Below, in pieces: positions 1 to 10,179 of a stretch of 30,931 nt of DNA. Each line of letters starts with the position of its first letter. Position 1 is the first letter of the stretch. The position numbers were made by a program, and so were the translations under genes. The notes beneath the pieces are model-generated. The model was given only the letters and a program-made list of their open reading frames with translations, did not search any database and was not told where the DNA came from. Location of the stretch: positions 1-30,931 of the forward strand of contig JADKCY010000005.1 in assembly GCA_016718605.1 (NCBI GenBank), given 5' to 3'. Source of the stretch: Lysobacterales bacterium. GTDB taxonomy: Bacteria; Pseudomonadota; Gammaproteobacteria; Xanthomonadales; Xanthomonadaceae.

Positions 1-142
1 CCGCCATCCCAACCCGATCAGCGTCGGGGTCGTAGACGCCGGGTAGCCAACTAAAACGCCGGTTTGGCCTTCTGCAGCGCGAGCGTGGCGGGGGATGGTT
101 GGCCATGACGTGCGTCGGTGCGGTCAATGTTTTCGGGAAGGC

Positions 143-1075
143 TCAGCCGAGGTACACAAGGCCTCGGCGGCAACCCTCCTCATCCACCGGTACCACAGTC
201 ACGGCCACTTCCGGTTCGCTGCTGCCGCCGCCGAGGATGATGCCGCGCAAGGGGGAGATGTCAGAGAAGTCGCGGCCGTAGGCGAGGGTGATGTGTTCGG
301 TGTCGGGCAGGAGGTTGTTGGTGGGGTCGAAGTCGATCCAGTTTTCAGCGCGATCAGGCACATAAACCGCAACCCAGGCGTGAGGCATGCGCCGATCAGG
401 CGTGGCTTACCGGCGGGCGGGGCGGTCAGCAGATAGCCGCTGACATAGCTTGCCGCCAAGCCGAGGGCGCGCAGGCAGGCGATCATCAGGTGGGCAAGTC
501 GGCAGACGCCGCGTTTGTGCTTGCAGCAGGTCCATCACCCGGGGGTGGCGACCGAGGTGGCGTCGGGGTCGAAGGTGAACTCGCGATGGATCTTGGCCAT
601 CAAGGCCTGCGCGCCGAAGCAGAATCGGGCGTCCTGACGGAAAGCAGTCCTGCGCGTAATGCGCGAGTTTATGCTTGATTCGGACGTGCGGACTCTCGAA
701 CAGAAAGCGTCGCCCGCAAGTCTTCAGGCTGCGGCTTGCCCGCGCCATCGGGCAAACGAGAGGGACGTTCTCCCAAGCGGGTGAATCGGTCAGCAGGGTG
801 GCGGGTCGTGCTGTCGAGCGCAGGCCAGACCCGTGGCGTCGAGCGCGCAGCAGGGGTCGTGTGCGGGGTGTCAAAGCCGAGCCAAGTGATTTGGTTCTCC
901 GAAGGCATCTTCATGCATCCCGACGCCACGCGTCGGGCGAGGTTCGATCTCGATCTGCTGCGCTGACCTGCTGGCGCGCGAGCGCGGCGCCAGATGCAAT
1001 GCTGTTGCGAGCGACACGGGCGCTGCCGTAGTCGTGGCGGGTTTCGTGGACAACCAGATAACGCACTGTGCGCAT
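143..1075 (-). CDS. Small transglutaminase-like protein, interrupted by indels
   Basis: Predicted cysteine peptidase/transglutaminase-fold protein, last gene of the DUF2126/ATP-grasp operon. The start ATG at 1073-1075 opens MRTVRYLVVHETRHDYGSA, a typical N-terminal beta-sandwich opening of this family, and lies two bases after the upstream stop. The catalytic Cys is in RGVCRLAHLMIACLRALGL (about 430-520), followed by YVSGYLLT. The catalytic His is in MPHAWVAVYV (about 388) and the Asp in WIDFDPTNN. These pieces fall in different frames, so at least two indels break the gene; the summed length of about 310 codons is near the family's usual size. The Cys motif normally reads GVCRDFAH but here is GVCRLAH, consistent with a net loss of three bases beside the active site. 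Family assignment is firm; the substrate is unknown. The frameshifts are probably sequence errors rather than true decay. Confidence 0.75.
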
Positions 1076-1077
1076 GC

Positions 1078-3680
1078 TCAAAACGCCATGGTTTGGCGGG
1101 AGACATCGCCGACACGGGTGAAGTGGCGTGCGCTCAGGACATCGGAATGTGCTCGGCTGGGACTGCACGGGTTTCCCCAACACTGCTCCGCCAGCGCCGC
1201 CAAGCCAGCCGGTTCTGATGAGCCGCCCGCAGGCTCGCCTTCATCCTCCGGCTGGGTCAGATCAAAACGCCGCAGTGCGGCGAGCGCTTCCGCCAACTCC
1301 GGTTCGAAACTGGGGTACCAACTCTCGCGCTGTGCGTTGCAGATAGCTCACCAGCATCTCGGCCTGAAACACCACGCCGGGGATTGCTGTCCTCGAAGAC
1401 CAGCAGACTGGATCACGGGCAGGCGTTCGGGCGGCACCAGTAAGCGCGAGCGATAGGCGATGACCGATCAGCCAGTTCGAGCAGCCAATCCAGACAACCC
1501 GGTGTACTGGCATAGCGCTGCCGCAGAAACCCTTCGATGGCACGGGTCAGAAATCCCAGGCGTTCGAGACGCCGCCCGATGATCAGGGAAACGCCAGCCG
1601 TCGTCGCGGGTCATGTTGTCCATCGCGAAGCCCGTCAACGAGGAGGAAGCCACTCAGCACGCGATCCAGAAACGAGATCGCTTCCGCTGGGCGTCGGCGG
1701 GTGTTGCTGCGCCGCCTGCAGCCCACGCTGCAATTGCGTCAGTGAGTGCCAGTGATCAGGTGCCGGCCGCTCGCGACTCTGTGTTGCAGACCAGATCAGG
1801 CTGCGAATAGCACCAGCGAGACTGCCGGCCTGCTCGAGTCGTGATCGCCGCCAGCAAGTGATGCTCACCGCGCCGACGCGGCGGCACCTCGGTTCCCGGC
1901 CCGGGCAGGATTTCCAGATGTGGCCAGTGCTATCGCGGCGTCGATCGCCGACGTTTTGGTGCCACCGGCATCGATCAGGCGCGACAGCGTGACGCGCAGC
2001 ATGCGCGCCGTATCGTCGAAGCGTTCGAAGAAGCGACCGAACCAGAACAGGGTTTCGACCACGCGCGAGCTGAGGTTGCACTGGCATCGTACGAGGTCGG
2101 CCACGCCCAGTCGCGACTCAGCAGGGTGAAGTCCCGACCGGACCGTGCGAGAGCACCCGGGGGCATCTTTCGATGCTCCACCGCGCTGCATGGAAATCAC
2201 CCGGGCATCAAAAAGCCGCTGGCAACACGCGCCAGTCCGCCGGGCATCACGCTGAGGCACCATCCGGCCAGACCACGGCACGCCCACAGCTGCGCAGACC
2301 GACTGGTGACAACAAGCGGCGCTCGTGAGCGCGGCTCCAGGTTGGCGCCTGCGATAGTTCGATCATTTCCCGCGCCACATAGGCATGCGGGCGGGCTTCG
2401 ATTCGGCGCAGCATTTCGGCGCGGGCGACGCCCTTCAGGGCGGAGACAAAGACCGGCCTCCGCTTCGCGCTGGGTCGGGTAGGTTGAAAAGTTGATGACC
2501 AGACGATCGAAGTGCTTTTTGCGTAGTCGAGTGCGGGCTTTCGCCGCACCACCGCACGTCGCCACCGATGGCATCTGCAAGGGTTCGCCCAGCAGACGTT
2601 CGCAAATCGCCGGTAGAAAACCCATCATGCACCCGAACCCAGCAGGGGCCTGCAGCGCGTTGGCCATCACTACGCGGCCAGCGCGTGCCACATCGAGCGG
2701 CCGGCGCCCAGCGCTTTGGATCACCACGCAGCGACAACGGTGCGCAATGGGTGTCATCCTGACGACGCAGGATCACGTGCACGCGTTTGAGTCCGCGCAG
2801 GGTGCGCAGGTAAACGGTGTCGCCACGCACCGTCAGGTCTCGCTTCGACCAACAGAAAGCCGAGATAGCGCACAGATGAGGTGTGTTCGAAATAGGTTTC
2901 GCGTTGTACGGGCCTGGGGTCGCAACACGATGTGGCTGCTCACCGGGATCCAGTGGTGCCAGGCCGACAGCCCCTTCCTGCTGGTCGCGGAAGAATCCTA
3001 CGGATGCTCGACGCGGTCACTAAACATATCGGGAAAGGGGCGCGACACGGCCAGCCGATTCTCCAACGCGTAGCCAGCACCGGAAGGTGCCTGAGTGCGA
3101 TCTGCAATCACCCACCATTGACCGTTTGGCGCCCGCGCGGGTCGGCTGCGTAAGTGGTGCAGCCAGCGCTCGCCCGCTGGACGCATGCCCTGGCACGGCC
3201 ACAGAAAGCCATGTTGTCCAAACACCAGCGCTGGGCAGCAAGCCTGCTGGCGAGCAGGCATTGCGGCCAGACAAATCGGCCAGCACGCGCGTTAAGCAGA
3301 CGGGCGCGTAAGGCGACCGCAAGTGCAATCGTGACCATTCGTCGGCCGGCAGGATCAGCGGCAGTGGATCCAGTGACCACGGTCGATCCGCACCGTTGGC
3401 ATCGGCATACGTTATAGGTGACGCCGTTCTCCGGGATGCGCCCGATCGACGCGGTCCAATCGACGCTGCATGTCCTCGCTGGGACAACCTCCAGATGCGC
3501 AAAGAAGCGTTGCCAATGCGCGCGCAAAGCGCCGTCACGAGCGAGCATCTCGTCGTAGTGCGCGGTCTTTCGCGGATAGGGTGCCAAGAGAGTGCGGGCC
3601 ATAGCGCCCGAGGGAGAATAGGAATCTGGCGTGCCGGGGTGACCGTATTCAGCCACCGCAGCCCGCGGAACGATCATCAT
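1078..3680 (-). CDS. Circularly permuted ATP-grasp / alpha-E fusion protein, with indels
   Basis: Predicted ATP-dependent amide-bond-forming enzyme of the circularly permuted ATP-grasp type (COG2308) fused to an alpha-helical alpha-E domain (COG2307/DUF403). The start at 3680 gives MMIVPRAAVAEYG, then YDEMLARDGALRAHWQRFFA, typical of the family N-terminus. Further conserved pieces, in several frames, are DRTQAPSGAGYALENRLAVS (about 3060-3110), VHVILRRQDDTHCAPLSLRG (about 2750), VVMANALQAPAGFG (about 2670), LLGEPLQMPSVAT (about 2580) and VMPGGLARVA (about 2220). The alpha-E part shows SRVVETLFWFGRFFERFDDT (about 2000-2065). The stop is the TGA at 1078-1080. The span of about 867 codons fits known single-chain fusions. 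Many indels interrupt it, more than in most other genes here. It overlaps the end of the DUF2126 gene and is followed directly by the transglutaminase gene, so the three are probably co-transcribed. Its target is not known; ligation or modification of a peptide is a comparative-genomics prediction. Confidence 0.8.
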
Positions 3681-6600
3681 GAACGTGCCGCAAGTCTAGG
3701 GTAAACGGGTGCTCCGAGCTGACTTCAGCGGTCGCCACCGGGAGACCTTGCCGGGCGTGTGCCCAGGCGGAAGAAGCGCGCGCCAAGCGGCGGCTTTCGG
3801 CTTCGAAGGCATTGACCGGCAGAATGTCATGAAGGCGTCCGCCAGGATGCGCGACGTGGTACTGGCTTGCCCAGCCAGCGTTGCGACCACGTATCGGCGA
3901 TGTCGAACACCGCAAGGGCGCATGCACACCGATGTGGGGATGCAGACAGGACGCCTAACCAGTTGCCAAGCGCGATAGTGTACGCCCGCCACGAACTCGC
4001 CGATCCGACCACCGGCTGCAAAGGCACGGCGGCGCCGTTGCAGGTCAACACGTACCGATCGGAGGCATGCCGGTCGAGCTTCACCCGCACGCGCCTCGAC
4101 TGAAGAATCCACATAGCGCATGGCGCCACCGGCGCTGCCTTCATCGCCATCACATGCCACGGCTCTTGCGCGTGGCGCAACCAAAAGGTATGCCCTTGAC
4201 CGCAAAGTCGCCAGCTTGGCGGAAACGGAACTCAAGGTGCGGCGCCAAACGCACCCTCGGGCTGGAAGGCAACCCGGCCAGACGCATTTCTCGATGACAT
4301 CGGCAAAGAGATGCTCGACCGAAATGCGGCAGCATGAACCGGTCGTGCAGCGCAGTGCCCCAGCGCGCCAGTCGCTGTGGTCGATAGGGCGTATGCCAGA
4401 AACGCGCGACCAGTCCACGCAGCAACAACGCTGCGCCAACGACATGCGCGCATGCGGCGGCATCTCGAAGGCGCGCAATTCCAGCAGGCCAAGGCGACCC
4501 GTCGGACCATCAGGTGAGTACAGCTTGTCGATGCAGAACTCGCTGCGGTGAGTGTTGCCGCTGACATCGATCAGAAGATTGCGCAGGATGCGATCAATCC
4601 ACCATGGCGGTGTCGCCTCACCGGTGTCGAGGATCTGCTTGAAGGCGATCTCCAACTCATACAACGAATCATTGCGCGCCTCATCCACGCGTGGCGCTTG
4701 ACTGGTCGGCCCGATGAACAGCCCTGAAAACAGATACGACAGGCTGGGATGGTTGTGCCAATGGGCGATCTGACTGCGTAGCAACAGATCCGGCCGGCGC
4801 AGGAAGGCGAATCAGTTCGGTGTCGCCCCCACCCAGGACGAAATGATTACCGCCGCCGGTGCCGGTATGCCGACCATCGAGCATGAACTTCTCGCTGCTC
4901 AGGCGCGACAGATGCGCTGCCTCGTACAGATGCGTGGTTTGCTCGACCAACTGCGGCCAGCTTGACGCCGGATGGATGTTGACCTCGATCACGCCCGGAT
5001 CGGGCGTCACGCGGAAATGCGTCAGGGCGCGGATCGGACGGCGGCTCGTAGCCTTCGAAAATCACCGGAAGCTGCAGCTCTTCGGCAGTCGCCTCAACTG
5101 CGGCGACGATCTCCAGATAGTCATCCAGCGTCTGCGTGGGCGGCATGAACAGATAAAGCCTGCCATCGCGCGGCTCGGCGCACATCGCCAGACGGGTGAT
5201 CCAGGCCGCCGATTCGTGCAAGCCCGGCTCACTGTCGGCCGGTTTGTCCCAAGGCTGATGTGCCGCAGGGGCGCGAGTCGGGCTCTGCCCTTGGGATTGC
5301 CATTGTGGTGGCGCGGCGCTGTTCGGCGTGCTGACGCCGCGGCGCAAGGCCGCATGGCTGGCCAGTGGATCGCGCGGAAGACTGCTGTCTGCCACCTGCA
5401 GATAGGGAAAGTCGGCCTCGCTGGCCCATGGCTGCGAATCGATCGGCAGCCGATAACCCATCGCCGAATCGCCCGGAAACAGGTAACGCCCGAACGCAGG
5501 AACCACGGTCCGGTTTGCCACTGCTGGCGCGCGTTCTTCATGATCGGAAGGACATGCCCGACGGATTGCGTGAGGCCCTGGGTGAACACCTTCATCAGGC
5601 GCTCGCGTTCGAGCGGGTCATCCACGCGCGAATCGAAGGGATCGACATTGCCCGGCAAGCGACGCTCACGCCACAGGTAGTAGTAGACGTCCTCAAAGGC
5701 CGGAAACACATGCTCGGCGGTGACGCCCAAGCGCTCGGCAACGCGCTTGAGGAAGTGCCCCGCCCGGTCGGCGTCCACCGCATGATCGCTGCGCTCGTCG
5801 GCATACAGCGTCGGCGATTGCCAAATCGGTTCGCCATCCTTGCGCCAAAAGCAATTCAACGACCAGCGCGGCAATTGTTCGCCGGGATACCACTTGCCTG
5901 ACCCGAAATGCATCAGGCCATTCGGCGCGTATTTCTCGCGCAGGCGATGGAAACAGATCCGCCGCCAGCAGACGCTTGGTCGGCCCCAGCGCGGCGGTAT
6001 TCCACTCCGCACCATCGCGATCCTCCAGCGCCACAAAGGTCGGTTCGCCGCCTTGGGTCAAACGCACATCCAGATGGTGCAGTTCCGTATCGATGCGGTG
6101 GCCGAGTGCGTCGCGATCTCGACCCACTGCGCCTCGCTGTAGGGCTTGGTGACGCGCGGCGCCTCCCAGATGCGGCTGACCTGCATGTGGTGCTCGAAGG
6201 TGGTCTCGCACTTGTCGATGGCGCCGCTGATGGTCTGGCCGACGCGGGCTCGGGCGAGCAGGCCAAAGGAATATGGCCCTCACCTGCAAACAGCCCGGAG
6301 GTGGGATCGAGCCCGATCCAGCCCGCACCGGGCAAATAGACCTCAGCCCAGGCATGCAGATCAGTGAAATCCGCCTCTGGCCCGGACGGGCCATCCAATG
6401 ACTTCACGTCTGCCGTGAGCTGGATCAGGTAGCCCGACACGAAACGTGCGGCCAGCCCCAGATGGCGCAACACGTGCACCAGCAACCATGCCGAATCGCG
6501 ACACGAGCCACTGCGCTTGGTGAGGGTTTCTTCCGGCGTCTGCACGCCCGGCTCCATGCGAATGGTGTAGCCGATGTCCTTCTGTACCTGCGCGTTCAAC

Positions 6601-7015
6601 GCGACCAGAAAATCCACGCTGCGCATCGGCTCGCGCGAAATGGCCGCCACATACGCGTCCAACTGTTTGCCGCCTGATTGTTTGGCCAAAAACGGCTGCA
6701 ACTCGTGGCGTAGATCCGCCTCGTAGGCAAACGGAAACTGCTCGGCCTGCGGCTCCAGAAAAAAGTCGAAGGGATTGATCACCGACATCTCGGCGACCAG
6801 ATCAACCTCGACCCGGAACTCGCGGGTTTTGTCCGGAAACACCAGTCGCGCCAGATAATTTCCCTGCGGGTCCTGCTGCCAGTTGATGAAATGCGGCTCT
6901 GGCGCGACCTTCAGCGAATACGCCAACACCCGCGTGCGTGCATGCGGACAAGGACGTAGCCGAACAATTTGCGGACCCAACTGGACCGCGCGGTCGCGGC
7001 GGTTTGGATGGACAC
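3649..7015 (-). CDS. DUF2126 large transglutaminase-like protein, with indels
   Basis: Large two-part protein: an N-terminal transglutaminase-fold domain followed by the long DUF2126 region (COG4196 type, usually about 1100 residues; about 1120 codons here). The peptidase part is continuous from about 7000 to 6260: INWQQDPQGNYLARLVFP, catalytic Cys in RSGSCRDSAWLLVHVLRHLG, His in DLHAWAEVYLPGAGWIGLDP with its Asp at the end. DUF2126 motifs follow in other frames: HLDVRLTQGGEPTFV (about 6060), FGSGKWYPGEQLPRWSLNCF (about 5880), FPAFEDVYYYLWRERRLPG (about 5690), VNIHPASSWPQL (about 4970), GGNHFVLGGGDTE (about 4840) and QYHVAHPGGR (about 3860). The protein ends near HPFTLDLRH at about 3690, overlapping the next gene's start. 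The best start is GTG at 7013-7015 (VSIQTA...), but it needs a frameshift before RAVQLGPQIVRLRP; the first in-frame ATG is at 7091. About five indels break the gene, probably sequence errors. Confidence 0.8.
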
Positions 7016-7102
7016 AATCCCGCTCCCGAAGAAATCCCCGCAGCCATGCTACGGGGAAACGCCAGCCCAAGGCCATCGAGCTGGCCTGCAACTCTCTGAA
7101 TC

Positions 7103-7199
7103 GTCATTTCCGCGCAGGCGGGAACCCTGGTCATCAAACTGGTTATCTTTTAGAAACAATCGGATGAGGAATCTGGATTCCCTCCTGTGCGGGAATGAC
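7103..7199. repeat. Imperfect inverted repeat, MITE-like
   Basis: The left arm at 7103-7127 (GTCATTTCCGCGCAGGCGGG...) and the right arm at 7175-7199 (...CCTGTGCGGGAATGAC) are inverted copies matching at 21 of 25 positions, separated by 47 bases. Elements with ends of the type GTCATTCCCGC..GCGGGAATGAC are frequent dispersed repeats in many proteobacterial genomes and are usually non-autonomous mobile elements or REP-like hairpins. There is no transposase nearby. It sits just upstream of the DUF2126 gene. Confidence 0.6.
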
Positions 7200-7293
7200 T
7201 GGTCGCTCGGGTCGACGCCATCAAAAGGATGGTTTTGACTATTTGGCGGGATCGCCAGCGATTGACAGAAGCGCGTGCTGCGCTGCAGAAAAC

Positions 7294-7503
7294 TCACCCA
7301 TGCCAGCGCATCACGGTAATGGCGCCAAACCCAATTCCCGCCGAAATGTGTTGGTGCTGATTGGCTTGCGCGGTGTCGCTCTCGATGCGGCTCAAGTCCG
7401 CATGGATGGCGCTCAGATCAATCTCCGCCTCACCCACCGTTTTGCTGATGTCGCGCGAAATGTTCAGCTTGGAGTCGTTCTTCTCGATCGCGGCCATCGC
7501 CAC
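7294..7503 (-). CDS. Possible small protein, unrecognised
   Basis: A 69-codon ORF (MAMAAIEKNDSKLNISRDIS...). The first three quarters are hydrophilic and likely helical, with alternating charges, and the last 15 residues are more hydrophobic (HISAGIGFGAITVMRWHG). The composition looks more protein-like than the overlapping plus-strand reading. It could be the N-terminal part of a small coiled-coil membrane protein cut by an indel, or chance. I do not recognise the family. Confidence 0.25.
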   Translation of the reverse strand: MAMAAIEKNDSKLNISRDISKTVGEAEIDLSAIHADLSRIESDTAQANQHQHISAGIGFGAITVMRWHG

Positions 7504-7517
7504 CCGACGCGAATAGC

Positions 7518-7715
7518 TTGGCGGACACCGGCGGCCCCACGCAGACGCGCTTGCCCGGCGCCGGAAGTATCGCCATCAATCAGGGCCGGGAGTCCTATTG
7601 CACTGCGACCGATCAAGGGCGCTTTCAGCGCGCCGACGCCGTTTGCGATATCGGCGCGGTGGAAGTGGGCGCGACACCGCTCACTGCAGACATCTTTCGT
7701 GATGGCTTCGAATAG
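7518..7715 (+). pseudogene. C-terminal fragment of a choice-of-anchor Q / beta-helix surface protein
   Basis: The reading LADTGGPTQTRLPGAGSIA, then INQG, CDIGAVEVG and a terminal IFRDGFE plus stop matches the C-terminal part of right-handed parallel beta-helix proteins of the 'choice-of-anchor Q' type, which carry L-x-DNGGPTQTHxL, SPAIDxG and CDIGAFE. The IFRDGFE-type tail is a recurrent C-terminus in secreted proteins of Lysobacterales. Upstream sequence contains no recognisable remainder apart from one isolated LAGSPAIDRS reading at about 7240-7270. This is therefore a remnant, or a gene whose body was lost by deletion. The first codon given (TTG) is just the edge of the open frame, not a believed start. 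Confidence 0.55.
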
Positions 7716-8123
7716 CGTAGCAACCGTTCAAACGCGGATTCGGGCAACTTGTGGCACAGGTCGCTACGTCACTGGGCATGGGTTGTTGGCGCGCGCTGAC
7801 ACTCTCGCTAGTCGTTATGAGGCGACTTTCCGGCAAGTCCGACAAACAGCGATGGTGCGCCGAGCGGTCCTGCTTCCGCTGCGAAGAAGTCGTACTGTTG
7901 CGGTCACGGCGTGATTCGTCTGCGGCAAACCATGGTGCCTCGGCTCGGTAATCGTCTCAGAAGAATGAAGCTGTGTTTTGGTGACCAAAGTGCGAGGCCC
8001 CTGCACGGCAGGACTTAGCTGGAATCACCGCGTGGGTAAAGGATCAGAAACCGCAACCGCCCAGTTGCCGCGGTGACCGGCAGCAGCGGACTCAATGTTC
8101 GATGGTCGCAGCACTTGGTGGGT
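7716..8123. other. Gene-free stretch
   Basis: About 400 bases between the surface-protein remnant and the small membrane-protein gene. Open frames here have no recognisable motif, start signal or family resemblance. I see no RNA gene, strong hairpin or repeat. Confidence 0.5.
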
Positions 8124-8345
8124 TCAGCGCGCTTTGCGGGCGGCGCCGAGGAGCACGATGCCGCCGATCAGGCTCGCCACACCGGCCCAGATCGGGATGT
8201 GTTGGTAACTTTGCTCCTGTACCTGCACCTGCAGCGGGCCGAGGTCGATGGCGTGAGTATCGCGGGTGTAATTGAAGCCACCGTAGATCAGCGCCAGTGT
8301 GCCAGCGACGATCAGCAGGATGGCCAGTGCGCGCATAGGATTCAT
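8124..8345 (-). CDS. Small conserved two-TM membrane protein
   Basis: 73 residues starting at the ATG complementary to 8343-8345. Two hydrophobic segments, residues 5-23 (RALAILLIVAGTLALIYGG) and about 51-68 (PIWAGVASLIGGIVLLGA), flank a roughly 25-residue hydrophilic loop with FNYTRDTHAIDLGPLQVQV. The pattern YGGF-x-YT-x-(D/E)TH...GPL...V...IP-WAG resembles small inner-membrane proteins common in gammaproteobacteria that are annotated as hypothetical. Function unknown. It is transcribed divergently from the DUF4398 lipoprotein gene, with about 190 bases between them. Confidence 0.75.
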   Translation of the reverse strand: MNPMRALAILLIVAGTLALIYGGFNYTRDTHAIDLGPLQVQVQEQSYQHIPIWAGVASLIGGIVLLGAARKAR

Positions 8346-8538
8346 TGGTTGAGCCTCAGGCAAAGTGACAGTCAGTCTGCGCGGCCTGGGTGATCCGCTC
8401 TGTGCGCTGTCGCACGGTCGCGCTGGCGAGCGCGGTTGATTGGCACGCGCCTGTGCTAGGCATGAACTGTGTGCGGCAACGAACTGAACCCGCGATTGCC
8501 GAGGCCCATGCTGAGGGCCAATTCGCAGGAGAGTCATC

Positions 8539-8949
8539 ATGCCCACGCCGAACCCCCAATCGATCGCACGGACTTTCGCCCAGCGCATTCGTCGCTGGCC
8601 TTTTGTGGTGGCGTGTGTGCCACTGCTGTTGGTGGCGTGTGTGAGCACGCCGGTCTACGACCGCCAGATGGCGGCGGCAGAGTCTGCCGTGGAAACTGCA
8701 AACACCACGAGTACCCAAACCGATGCTGCGCTCGAGTTGCGCATCGCGACCGACAAGCTGGCGGCCGCGCAGCGCGCGGCACGTTCGAAGAAGCCCGCGC
8801 TGGCCCTGCAACTGGCCCAGCAGGCGGAGTTGGATGCCAAGGTCGCGGTGCTCACGGCGCGCTCGGCACGTGCGTTGGCCGCTGCGCAGGAATCGCAGGA
8901 AGCCGCACGCATTTTGCAGCAGGAGATGCAGCGCGACGGTTCGCGTTAA
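8539..8949 (+). CDS. DUF4398 lipoprotein
   Basis: 136-residue lipoprotein, probably anchored in the outer membrane facing the periplasm. The signal peptide has a basic N-terminal stretch (RTFAQRIRRWP) and a lipobox LLVAC, with the lipidated Cys at residue 34. The mature part is almost wholly alpha-helical and Ala/Gln/Glu rich (AELDAKVAVLTARSARALAA), as in DUF4398 proteins. A good ribosome site (AGGAGA, 8527-8532) precedes the ATG. The following gene also starts with a DUF4398-like region and adds an OmpA domain; such pairs are common in this group and suggest a joint role at the peptidoglycan/outer-membrane interface. Exact function unknown. Confidence 0.85.
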   Translation: MPTPNPQSIARTFAQRIRRWPFVVACVPLLLVACVSTPVYDRQMAAAESAVETANTTSTQTDAALELRIATDKLAAAQRAARSKKPALALQLAQQAELDAKVAVLTARSARALAAAQESQEAARILQQEMQRDGSR

Positions 8950-9206
8950 CCCGCCTGTCGGGCGTTTGGTCGCGAACGCCAGACGCGTGGAACGCAATTT
9001 TCTTAACGGTCGAATTCGCCAGCCTTGCGTGGCGCCATCGGCCAACCACTCGGCGAACCCTGAACTACGCCAGTTGCATGTGCGGCTGGCGGTCCAGCGC
9101 GCGCCGATCGCCTACGCCGATCGCCTAGGCGATGCGCTTGTCCCATTCGGCGGTCGCGCCGCCAACCGGTCGCTTCACACCGCTCTCTCTCACCAGGAAC
9201 CCTCCC

Positions 9207-10139
9207 ATGAAGATTCAACAAGTTTCAATCGTCGCCCTCACGCTGGCGGCAACGCTCGGCATCGCCGCCTGCAGTACCACGCCCAAACGCAACATGGCGC
9301 TTGAAGAGGCGCGTCAATCACATCAACGTGCGAAGTCCAGTCCGCAGGTGCTCAGTCTTGCCGGAGAGGAGATGGCGCAGGCCGACGCCGCCTTGGCACA
9401 GGCCGAACGTGCCTGGAACGCACGCGAACCGCAGACCACCGTCGACCATCTTGCCTACATGGCTGGTCGCCATGTCAGCTTGGCCGAAGCCACCGCATCC
9501 AGCATTGCCTCGCAGGCGATTGTCGATGGTGCAGGCGCCGAACGTGATCGTTTGCGCCTCGCACAGCGCACGCAGGAAGCCAACGCCTCGCGCGATGCCG
9601 CCGAACGCAGTCAGATGGCGGCAGACAATGCGCAGCGCGACGCCTCGCAGGCACAACGCGATGCGGGAATACGCCCAGCGGGGAGACACAGATCGCGCAG
9701 GGCGATGCGGATGCGGCACGGCGCGAGATCGACAGTCTGGAGGCTGACTTGGCCAGCCTCAACGCACGCAAGACCGAGCGCGGCATGGTGGTCACGCTGG
9801 GCGATGTGCTGTTCGATACCGCGCGCTCGAAGTGCGTCCGGAGGGCACAACCAATCTACGCAAGATTGCGGATGCTGCGTGCCCATCCTGCATATCGCGC
9901 AGCGATCGAGGGCCATACCGACAATGTCGGTAGCGCCAGCTCCAACTACCTGCTGTCCGAGCGTCGCGCCACCGCCGTGCACCAGTCTTTGGTCAATTTC
10001 GGTGTCTTCAGAGCAATTGAGTATTACGCCACGTGGTCAGGAGTTTCCCGCCGCCAGCAACGAAACCGCTTCAGGCAGGCAGATGAATCGACGCGTCGAG
10101 GTGATCTTCAGCGCGGTCGAGCCGGTCGCAATTCGCTAG
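9207..10139 (+). CDS. DUF4398/OmpA-family lipoprotein, with indels
   Basis: Lipoprotein with an N-terminal DUF4398-like helical region and a C-terminal OmpA/MotB peptidoglycan-binding domain, about 310 codons. The start MKIQQVSIVALTLAATLGIA is followed by the lipobox IAAC at residues 17-20. The helical region (HVSLAEATASSIASQAI, RDAAERSQMAADNAQRDASQ) runs to about 9665, where an indel shifts the frame. The OmpA part reads RGMVVTLGDVLFDTARS (about 9780), then IEGHTDNVGSASSNYLLSER (about 9905), RRATAVHQSLVNFGV, and in a third frame PAASNETASGRQMNRRVEVI (about 10050-10110). The binding-motif residues (D and R of the OmpA-C signature) are all present when frames are joined. The total length is a multiple of three, so indels compensate. 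Probably functional in the organism; the frameshifts look like sequence errors. Confidence 0.8.
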   Translation: MKIQQVSIVALTLAATLGIAACSTTPKRNMALEEARQSHQRAKSSPQVLSLAGEEMAQADAALAQAERAWNAREPQTTVDHLAYMAGRHVSLAEATASSIASQAIVDGAGAERDRLRLAQRTQEANASRDAAERSQMAADNAQRDASQAQRDAGIRPAGRHRSRRAMRMRHGARSTVWRLTWPASTHARPSAAWWSRWAMCCSIPRARSASGGHNQSTQDCGCCVPILHIAQRSRAIPTMSVAPAPTTCCPSVAPPPCTSLWSISVSSEQLSITPRGQEFPAASNETASGRQMNRRVEVIFSAVEPVAIR

Positions 10140-10179
10140 ATCGAATGCCCTCTGAGGGCGTGTTCCTCGCCGGATTCCA

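Noticed and set aside
8060..8090. Similarity of GTGACCGGCAGCAGCGG to the groEL 3' end (GTGACCGGCAGGAGCGG)
   Set aside because: Only about 20 bases of GC-rich sequence with mismatches and no extension on either side; not a third groEL remnant.
9107..9133. Repeated CGATCGCCTA and palindrome ATCGCCTAGGCGAT before the OmpA lipoprotein gene
   Set aside because: Short and without a second site; possible by chance in this base composition. No regulator can be named.
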